64,000 bases of DNA from Chlorophyllum brunneum (taxonomy: Eukaryota > Basidiomycota > Agaricomycetes > Agaricales > Agaricaceae). The translations under genes and the position numbers were made by a program. Below, in pieces: positions 56,094 to 64,000 of this stretch (positions are counted from its first letter, which is position 1; each line of letters begins with the position of its first letter). The stretch lies in the NCBI GenBank assembly GCA_963576785.1, contig OY756148.1, positions 62,001 through 126,000 on the forward strand, given 5' to 3'. The notes under the pieces are model-generated. The model had not been told where the DNA came from, did no database searches, and saw nothing but the letters and a program-made list of their open reading frames with translations.

Positions 56094-57339
56094 CATGAGC
56101 AGCAGTAGCTCATCAAAGACACCAAGAAGACACAGAGCTCCGAGACCAACAGACATCCAGGGTTCACCCATAGCAACAGGATCTAAATGATCAACAGAAT
56201 CAGAAATCCCTGAAGGCCTTAAACGGCAGAAATCTGAACACAGCGTAGACAAGAGTACAGCTCTATTTGAAACCGAATTCGACATAGAAGTCGCCGAGAA
56301 CACATCCGATATAGATATCGCCGAGACCTACGAGAAAGAATCCGAACATGACACAGACAAGGAACCAGCCCCATCTGAAGAAGAAATCGACACAGAAGTC
56401 GCCGACGCCACAGCCGATATAGAAATCACCGAGACCCACGGAAACGAACACAGCAAACCAGAAACAGAACCAGAGATGACCAAAGAAGTCAATATCCCAA
56501 AGAACCTAGCCCTGGAGCCAGGATATTTCAATGGAGATAGAACCAGATTTGATGATTGGTGGAGAGCCATATCCTTATGGTTGATGTTCAACAAGATAGA
56601 CGAAGAAGAACAGAAGATAGTAGCAATTTTGGCAAGAATGAAAGGGGGGCTAGCAGGCCCTTATGCCAACATGCAACTACAAGCCATCCAGAACAAGAAA
56701 ACACCAGATTGGGACGACTTTACAAAGGAAATAGAAGCCATATTTTCCTTGGGAAATAGGAAAGCCATAGCAAAAGGAGAAATTGAGACGTTCAAACAAG
56801 GGAAGAAGAACACGGCAGACTTCTTAATCAAGTTCGAGGCATTGAAAGCCCAAGTGGGGACAGACGACACCCACGCAATATTCCTCCTCAAACACCACAC
56901 CAGGGCAGACATCATTTGAACTATAGTAGGCTACCTGACAACCTCTGTCCCAATGACATACACCAAATGGAAAACTACAATCCTCGCAGTAGGACAAGGA
57001 TATGAAGCAATGGACATCACCCGAGGAGATGTCAGAACCACCACCGGAGTTACTTATGGAGGTAGAGGACAACCCATAGAGATAGGAAGACAAAAAGCAG
57101 ACACCGATCAAAATGGGAAACCGAGGTGCTACAACTGCAACCTCTATGGGCATATCGCCAAATACTGCAGGAAGAAGACGAAAGTCACATACACCAAGAT
57201 AATGTGTTACAATTGTGGCAAACAGGGCCACATCTCGAAGAACTGCCGGGCGCCCAAGAAAGCGCATATCAGAGAAATCAACGAGGACGATGAACAGGAA
57301 ATGGAGGAGAAAGAGGATTTTGTCGAAGGCTCCGAGTAG
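56094..57339 (+). pseudogene. Element 1 gag, with two internal TGA stops
   Basis: The frame starts MSSSSSSKTPRRHRAP near 56094. TGA at 56188-56190 stands where element 2 has CGA. From 56476 the capsid region is open (NIPKNLALEPGYFNGDRT, DDWWRAISLWLMFNKID, GGLAGPYANMQLQ) up to ADII and another TGA at 56917-56919, then continues with MTYTKWKTTILAVGQG. Two CCHC knuckles follow: CYNCNLYGHIAKYC and CYNCGKQGHISKNC. It ends at TAG 57337-57339 (VEGSE). The capsid and double knuckle are typical of Tf1-like gag. Confidence 0.82.
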
Positions 57340-57422
57340 GTGCAAACCCGCGAGCCAATAAACCTAGAGTTTCTGTTTTATCTCACAATAGACAATACGT
57401 AATCCCCCAGAAATGAAACTCT

Positions 57423-60400
57423 ATGCGTGAACTTCTCCTCGACTCTACAATCCAGACAAGAAAAGGACGCAGACCAATTACAACCCTTGTAGACTCCGGA
57501 TGCACCCACACATGCATAGCACAATGAACAATAGATGAAGAACAGATCCCGACTAAACCCCTGGAAACCCCGATCAGAGTAATCAATGCCGATGGAACAG
57601 AAAATAAAAAAGGGGAGATAACAGACAAGGCACAACTGGTATTAAACAATGGCAACCACACGGAACAAATTGATGCCCTAGTAACACAATTGAAAAGTGC
57701 AGACTTATACCTCGGACATGACTGGCTGGTCAAACATAACCCGGAAATCGATTGGAACAATCACGTCATATGATTCACCCGATGCCCAGATGATTGCAAA
57801 ATATCACATAGCAACATACAGTTCAACGAGAGAATACGGACAGTCAAAGAACACATTGAAGAGAAAAAGGCGGACCGGATGAATGATGAAGATCTACCAC
57901 CATACCTCCGACGATACACCCACCTATTCAACAAGAAAAACTTCGATAAACTACCCGAGCACACAGTATGGGATCACGAGATAAACCTGTCTGAAGATGC
58001 ACCCCCAGTACTACAATCCAAGGTCTACCCAATGACAATAACAGAGAAACAGGAACTACAGAAGTTCCTTGATGAGAACCTCGCCTCAGGACGAATCAGG
58101 CCATCACAATCCCCCTACGCCACCCCATGTTTCTTTATACCAAAAAAGGATGGAACAAAACGCCTGGTACAGGATTACAAAAAGCTGAATGAACACACCA
58201 TCAAGGATAAGACGCCACTGCCACTCATAGGCAAAGTCCTAGACCAGTTAAAAGACGCAAAGGTGTTCAACAAGCTCGATATCATCTGGGGATACAACAA
58301 CATCAGGATCAGAGAAGGGGATGAATGGAAGGCAGCGTTTGTAACAAACAGCGGATTATTTGAACCTATGGTCATGTTCTTTGGGATGAGCAATTCACCA
58401 GCAACCTTTCAGAGGATGATGAACACGGTATTTTGGGAAACGTTACATGAGGGCATGCTCGTCAACTACATGGACAACTTTGTCATTCCAGGAACCACGC
58501 AGGAAGAACTCGAGGAAAGAACAACATGGTTCTTAGACATTGCAGCCAGACACCAGCTTTATTTCAAGCGGTCAAAATGTGTGTTTGACGCGAAGGAAAT
58601 ACCCATACTAGACTTTATAGTGGGACAAGGCAGCATTAAAATGGAGGAAGAGAAGGTGAAAGCAGTGAGAGAATGGCCAACACCCAAATCTGTGAAAGAC
58701 GTTGAAAAATTCCTGGGTTTTGCAAACTTCTACCGACAATTCATACAAGACTTCAGTAACATAGCAACACCCCTACATGAGCTGAAGAAGAAAGATGCAC
58801 AATGGTCATGGTCAGAACGACAACAACAGGCATTTGAGAAGATCAAGGAAAAGATCACAAACAAACCAGTACTAGCAATGCCCCAAGACAAAGGACAATA
58901 CAGAGTAGAAGTGGATGCATCGGGATACGGAGTAGGAGCGGTATTATCACAGAACCAGAACAACCAGTGGCACTCAATTGCCTTTCACTCGAGAACAATG
59001 ACACCGGCAGAACAAAACTACCAAATCTACGACAAGGAACTACTAGCAATCCGAGAAGTGATCAAAACATGGTGACAATACCTACTTGATGCTGACAAAC
59101 CATTCGAGATATGGACGGACCACAAGAACTTAGAATATTTCAGGAAACCGCAACAACTCACAGGACAACAGGCAAGATGGCAACTGGAATTACAAGAATA
59201 TCGCTATATACTAAAACACATACCTGGGAAAATGAACACAAAAGCAGATGTGCTATCAAGACTAGCAAAAACGGACACAACCAGAGACAACACAAATATC
59301 ACGCTATTACCCAACCACCTATTCAATAACACTATCACCGAGATCAGACAAATTTGGGAGATATCGGGAGAAGAAGACCTGAAACACCGATTACAAAAAG
59401 AGCAAAAAAGAGAAACACAGTGGCTAAGAGAAAAGGAGAAACGACCAGAGGAGATATGGGAAACGGATGGATTGCCCATGTTCAAAAGAAGAATATACGT
59501 ACCACCAAACGCTGAGTTACGCCAAGAAATACTCCAACAACACCATGACAGAACAGACGTAGGACACCCGGGACAGCACAGAATGATCGAACTCCTCAAA
59601 AGGACATATTGGTGGCCACAGATGCGCAATGATGTTAAACGATACATCAAGGGATGTGACACATGTCAGCAAAACAAGATACTCCGGACACGACCTACCA
59701 CACATCTCCATCCACTACCGATACCCACTGGACCATGGGAAGAAATATCAATCGACATGATAGGACCACTACCAGAGTCAGATGGATACGACGCAATACT
59801 TGTCATCGTTGATCGCTTCAGCAAAATGATCAGACTACGCGCAGTTAACACTACCCTATCATCCGAAGAGTTAGGAGATATTTATCGTGACGATATATGG
59901 AGACAACATGGGATACCCTGCAGGATCATCAGTGACAGAGGTCCACAATTCACATCAAAATTCATGGCAGAACTTTGCAGAGCAACCGGCACCCAACGTA
60001 ACCTATCCACAGCATACCATCCACAAACAGATGGTCAGACAGAGCGCATCAACCAGGAGGTCGAGGCATACCTCAGAAACGTAATCAACCATGTGCAGGA
60101 CAACTGGAAGAAATGGCTCAGCACAGCGGAATTCCAGTATAATGACAAAACACACAGTGCCACAGGACATTCACCGTTCCAGATAGTATATGGATGACAT
60201 CCATGGAAAGGGGATATCTCAAACACATCCAAGGCACCTGCGATCACGGAACGAATACAAGAGTTACAAGACATGCGCCAAAAAACGATCGAGATGCTAC
60301 AACAGAGCCAAACGCAAATGGAGAAACGGAATAGCACAAAACCAGAACATGAGTACAAGGCAGGAGACCAAGTTTGGCTTGAAGCAGACAATATTAGGAC

Positions 60401-60821
60401 AACAAGGCCGACAAAAAAACTTGATCACAGGAGATACGGACCATTCCGGATAGAAGAGAAAATAGGTGAAACAAGCTACCGACTGGAGCTACCTGAAACA
60501 TGGGCAATACACGACGTGTTTAACAGCAGACTCCTCTCCCCCTATCACAAACCCGAGTATGACAGCCAGCACACTCTACCACCACCGATCCCCGAGATAA
60601 TCAATGATGAGGAACATTACGAGGTAGATGAAGTCCGAGGACACCGCACAAAGAGAAAACGAAAACAGTACCTAATACACTGGAAAGGATATATGTCCAA
60701 AGAAGATACATGGGAAGATAAAGCAAATCTGGAAAATGCCAAGAAAGCAGTACAAGAGTTTATGAGCAAGATTTCGAGGACGAAACCTATAAAAAGGGGA
60801 GGTAAAAAGCAGCAATTATGA
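57423..60821 (+). pseudogene. Element 1 pol: protease, RT, RNase H, integrase, chromodomain; several TGA stops
   Basis: One frame, different from that of gag, runs to 60821. Protease: TLVDSGCTHTCIA. RT: QSPYATPCFFIPKKDGT, LVQDYKKLNEHT, KLDIIWGYNNIRI, and NYMDNFVIPG in which the second catalytic Asp of YxDD is Asn. RNase H: EVDASGYGVGAVL, YDKELLAIRE, WTDHKNLEYF. Integrase: HPGQHRMIELL and CDTCQQNK zinc site, IDMIGPLPES, SDRGPQFTSKF, ERINQEVEAYLR. A chromodomain (VRGHRTKRKRKQYLIHWKGY then EDTWEDKANL) closes it and would target insertion to modified chromatin. TGA stops lie at 57525, 57771, 59073 and 60195. In the last, YG-stop-HPW implies Arg. Confidence 0.9.
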
Positions 60822-60918
60822 ACAACAAACCTCGCATTCCAAGCAACCACTACACTCAACGCATCACTCGCTGTATCCACTTTACCCTCGACTTTGCCAA
60901 CTATCTTCATAACACACC

Positions 60919-61671
60919 ATGCCCACCGAACGCCAACTTACTCCATACCCCTACCTCAAAGAATTCGATGAACTCGTCCCAGAAAGAACCAGCCACGAGA
61001 AGCTCATGGAAGGAGAAACCCTAGTAGACACCATGATACTATTGGGCGCAGCAATGAAAGCAACCCAAGAAGGTGCATCTAAAATAATGGACACCTTATC
61101 CGAGGCCACTCCGAGACTCAACCAGTTCATCATCGATGAAGGAAGGAGAGACCAATTGGAGAGACACTTATACGAGATCAATGATGACCTGCAACTCATC
61201 GTCATCTCCAATATGCGAGCCCGGATGCACAGCATCCTCGTAGCCCTAGCTGAACGACTCAATACATACGAATCAAGGAGTACAGACAACCTCTCCCACC
61301 ATATCATTAACCGACTACTTGTTAGTAACAACCCGTTCCCCATCCAACATCACATCTGTCACAAATGCGAACAAAAGACACAAGAAGCAACAGTCACCGA
61401 CCAACTACTTCACCCCGACATTGAAGAAGAAGTAGCCCACCTCCAAACTATCCTCACCATGGTAGTACCTCCTATCACACCCATGACCTTCCACCCACCA
61501 CAAGGGTATAACACGTTGAAATCGGAAGGCGAAAAGGACAACAAATACTGGAGGGGCATAGTGCATAAACTCTTAAGCAATCATACCAACGACAACACCA
61601 CGTACAATAATCACACCCACTTCCTGTTCAAAGAAGGACCGCCACACATGCCCCTCTGGATTGGCTTATGA
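60919..61671 (+). CDS. Accessory ORF of chromovirus element 1 (function unknown)
   Basis: About 250 codons start ATG 98 nt after the pol stop (MPTERQLTPYPYLKEFDELV). The chain is mostly helical in its first 150 residues (DTMILLGAAMKATQEGASKI; LYEINDDLQLIVISN; LVALAERLNTYESRS), then has a CHKCE pair, an acidic linker, and MTFHPPQGYNTLK with HTHFLFKEGPPHMPLWIG. It stops at TGA 61669-61671. The frame continues RVDKVPLIRGNKKDLARAL to a second stop, and the element 2 copy has CGA at the same place, so the original protein was probably about 280 aa. Its position is that of env in retroviruses, but there is no signal peptide or membrane segment. Confidence 0.6.
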   Translation: MPTERQLTPYPYLKEFDELVPERTSHEKLMEGETLVDTMILLGAAMKATQEGASKIMDTLSEATPRLNQFIIDEGRRDQLERHLYEINDDLQLIVISNMRARMHSILVALAERLNTYESRSTDNLSHHIINRLLVSNNPFPIQHHICHKCEQKTQEATVTDQLLHPDIEEEVAHLQTILTMVVPPITPMTFHPPQGYNTLKSEGEKDNKYWRGIVHKLLSNHTNDNTTYNNHTHFLFKEGPPHMPLWIGL

Positions 61672-61847
61672 CGTGTCGATAAGGTGCCCCTCATCAGAGG
61701 AAACAAGAAGGACTTGGCCAGAGCTCTGGGAGCGGCCGTACCTATGAACGAGTAAATGCTCGTCGCATTTTCCTACGTTCTCCAAATTCCATATGTTTTA
61801 TTTTACAAAGGACCTTTACAGTAATACGCATCATGAGGACATGAAGC

Positions 61848-61862
61848 TTGAAAGGGAGGTAT
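61848..61862 (+). promoter_or_regulatory. Polypurine tract of element 1
   Basis: GAAAGGGAGGTAT lies directly upstream of the 3' LTR. The same GGGAGGTAT precedes the 3' LTR of element 2. Confidence 0.75.
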
Positions 61863-62156
61863 TGTTATGAACTATAGATAGACCGTTCATGCCTATCTCA
61901 CGCCCATTACCTCGTGTACCCTCCTACATGTTTCACTTCTCGTTTCATCCCCTGTTTCACCCCTAAAGGCTATGCCTCCTATCTGACTCATTTACTCCTC
62001 TCCCTTATTATTAACCGTCACCACTAGTATATAAAGTGTAGTAATACTTGATGTATTCCTTACACTTTACCAATCATATCATCCCTTCTTCCTTTCTCTA
62101 CTTCCTTTCCTTTATCCAAAGGCTTGCAACCTGAGTCAGAGACTAAGGTCGTAACA
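61863..62156 (+). repeat. Chromovirus element 1, 3' LTR
   Basis: 294 bp, TGTTATGAAC to TCGTAACA. It is followed by the CAAGA target duplication. Confidence 0.88.
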
Positions 62157-62220
62157 CAAGAGAGGTGCCACTATTCGTAGCTAGGCTTGGAATAATAGCC
62201 TCCAACCAGGACGACAGTAT

Positions 62221-63405
62221 ATGAGCAGCAGTAGCTTATCGAGAACACCAAGAAGACCAAGAGCTCCGAGACCAACAGATATCCAGGGATCACCAGTAAC
62301 TACTAGATCCAAACGACAAACAGAACCAGAAATCCCTGAAGGCCTTAAACGGCAGAAATCTGATCACAGTATAGAAGAAGATACAGCTCTTTTCGAGACC
62401 CTATTCAACACAGAAGTTGCCGAGACCACATTCGACATAGAAGTCACTGAGACCCCATTCGATACAGAAATTGCCGAAGCCACATCCGACATAGAAGTCG
62501 CCAAGACCTACGAAAACAAACATAGTGAACCAGAAACAGAATCAGAGATGGCTGATGAAATCAATTTCCCAAAGAACCTAGCCCCAGAACCAGGATACTT
62601 CAATGGAGATAGAACCAAGTTTGACAATTGGTGGAGAGCAATGTCCTTATGGACACTCTTCAACAAAATCGATGATAATGAGCAAAAGATAATTGGGATA
62701 TTAGCTCGAATGAAAGGGGGACTTGCAGGTCCCTATGCCAATGCCAAATTACAAACGATTCAAGATAAGAAAACACCAGCATTTGAGGACTTCGCAAAGG
62801 AGATGGTAGCTACCTTCTCCTTGGGGAATAGAAAAGCAATAGCAGAAGGGGAAATCGAGTTGTTTAAATAGGGAAAGAAGAACACCGCGGACTTCTTAAT
62901 AGAGTTTGAAGCATTGAAAACCCAAGCAGGAACCGATGACGTGCACGCCATATTCCTCCTCAAACGACACACCAGAGCAGACATTATCCAAACCATTATA
63001 GGCTATCCAGCAGCCTCAATCCCAGATACATACAGTAAATGGAAAAACACCATCCTCGCAGTAGGACAGGGGTACAAAGCAACAGACATCACACGAGGAG
63101 ATGTCAGAACAAACACAGGAGTTACCTATGGAGGCGGAGGACAACCAATGGAAATTGGTAGACAGAGAGCAGACACCAATCAGAACGGAAAACTGAGGTG
63201 TTTTAACTGTAACCTCTATGGGTATATTGCCAAATACTGCCACAAGAAGACAAAGATAGCATATACCAAAATAACATGCTATAACTGTGGCAAACAGGGC
63301 CACATCTCAAAGAACTGTAAAGCACCAAAGAAAGCGCACATCAGAGAAGTTACCGAGGAGATAGAAGAAGAGACAAAAGAGGATTTTGTCGAAGGCTCTG
63401 AGTAG
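62221..63405 (+). pseudogene. Element 2 gag, one internal TAG
   Basis: ATG at 62221 (MSSSSLSRTPRRPRAP). The capsid region is as in element 1 (NFPKNLAPEPGYFNGDRT; DNWWRAMSLWTLFNKID). A TAG at 62869-62871 falls where element 1 has CAA (FKQGKKN). The first zinc knuckle reads CFNCNLYGYIAKYC, with the metal-binding His changed to Tyr; the second knuckle is intact. It ends at TAG 63403-63405. The Arg codon CGA at 62314-62316 is TGA in element 1. Confidence 0.82.
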
Positions 63406-63464
63406 GCACAAACCTGCGAGCCAATAAACCTAGAGTTTCTGTTTTATGTCACAATAGATGATAT

Positions 63465-64000
63465 GTGATCCCGCAAAAACGAAACTCGACATGCAAACTT
63501 CTCCTCAATTCAACAATCAGAACAAAGAAAGGACCCAAGCAAATCACCACACTGGTGGATTCCAGATGTACACACACATGCATAGCACAAAGAGTAATAG
63601 AAGAAGAACAGATCACGACCAAACCCCTTGAAACTCCAATAAGAGTAATCAATGCTAATGGAACCAAAAACAAGAAGGGAGAAATAACAGATACGGCACA
63701 ACTGGTACTAAGTAATGGCAAACACACAGAAGAAATCGAAGCAATGGTAACACAATTAGAAAGCGCGGACCTATATCTTGGACATGACTGGCTAGTCAAA
63801 CACAACCCAGAAATCGATTGAACAAACAACATAATACACTTCAACAGATGTCCGAAGGATTGCAACACTCACCACAACGATATATGATTCAACGAAAGAA
63901 TACGCACGGTAAAAGAACACATAGAAGAAAAGAAAACTGACCAAACAAACCCAGAGGACCTACCAACATACCTGTAGCCATATACATACCTGTTTAACAA
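63465..64000 (+). pseudogene. Element 2 pol, protease region, partial
   Basis: The protease site reads TLVDSRCTHTCIA, with Gly of the Asp-Ser-Gly triad changed to Arg. It continues through YLGHDWLVKHNPEID to a TGA at 63819-63821 where element 1 has TGG (Trp). A further stop (TAG) lies near 63974. The window ends before the RT domain. Confidence 0.75.

Larger units (their letters stand above)
55716..62156 (+). mobile_element. Chromovirus element 1 (Ty3 type, full length 6.4 kb)
   Basis: 5' LTR 55716-56009, primer-binding site, gag, pol with chromodomain, accessory ORF, polypurine tract and 3' LTR 61863-62156. The target duplication CAAGA is present on both sides (55711-55715 and 62157-62161). 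The flanks join into the leader of element 2, so this copy inserted just behind the element 2 primer-binding site. The two LTRs differ at about ten of 294 positions, mostly transitions, so the insertion is not very recent. Confidence 0.93.
62157..64000 (+). mobile_element. Chromovirus element 2, 5' internal arm (runs off the window)
   Basis: After the CAAGA duplication the leader of element 2 continues (GAGGTGCCACTATTCGTAGC), then gag and the start of pol. The element presumably continues past 64000 to the breakpoint of its accessory ORF. Confidence 0.85.

Noticed and set aside
1..64000. CRISPR arrays, rRNA genes, bacterial-type operons
   Set aside because: None seen; the window is eukaryotic, and the repeats present are LTRs, gene duplications and simple repeats.

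Overview
The window is fungal nuclear DNA, most likely from a mushroom-forming basidiomycete (Agaricomycetes). Genes are dense in 45-80 nt GT-AG introns, and the gene types are typical of that class: a seven-helix orphan membrane protein, UstYa-like (DUF3328) proteins, F-box/beta-propeller paralogues, NACHT fragments and a Tf1-like chromovirus. The species cannot be named from the sequence.

Layout. (1) 1-8.1 kb, accessory: a seven-helix membrane protein, an S33 prolyl-aminopeptidase-like hydrolase, two adjacent UstYa-like proteins, a small membrane protein, and a tiny secreted protein built from seven exons (two only 12 and 15 nt) whose six introns are all phase 1. (2) 8.2-29.6 kb, mainly ordinary genes: MsrA, a 1242-aa coiled-coil protein, a small helical protein, a siderophore-type MFS transporter with 9- and 18-nt exons, a Ran1-like kinase, a single F-box gene, a J-domain protein, transaldolase, a WRAP53/TCAB1 homologue and a Cys/His-rich protein. 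The first copy of a second F-box family (25.6-27.2 kb) lies among them. (3) 30.8-46.2 kb, an array of six more copies of that F-box family plus one relic, interleaved with fragments of a PD-(D/E)XK-like gene and of a NACHT P-loop gene. Three F-box copies are intact (474-479 aa); the rest are frameshifted, chimeric or truncated. (4) 46.2-47.1 kb, a second copy of 29.3-30.2 kb carrying mostly C-to-T and G-to-A changes. (5) 47.1-64 kb, nested LTR retrotransposons: a Ty1/copia element, a Ty3 chromovirus (element 2) inserted in its gag, and a second copy of that chromovirus (element 1) inserted next to the 5' LTR of element 2.

The transposon block can be reconstructed from the sequence. Element 2 duplicated GCTTT when it entered the copia gag. 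Most of the block then became inverted relative to the copia 5' end, with one breakpoint exactly at the copia 3' LTR terminus. Element 1 later inserted with a CAAGA duplication. The chromovirus has a primer-binding site complementary to its own predicted RNA 5' end, as in Tf1, and an extra ORF between pol and the 3' LTR. Premature stops in these elements are largely CGA-to-TGA or CAG/CAA-to-TAG/TAA, and three are confirmed by direct comparison between copies.

The most novel-looking items are the symmetric micro-exon gene beside the UstYa pair, the accessory chromovirus ORF, and the inversion of the nested elements. All splice sites were read by eye from GT/AG signals and frame continuity, so exon ends are inferences unless a family match supports them.
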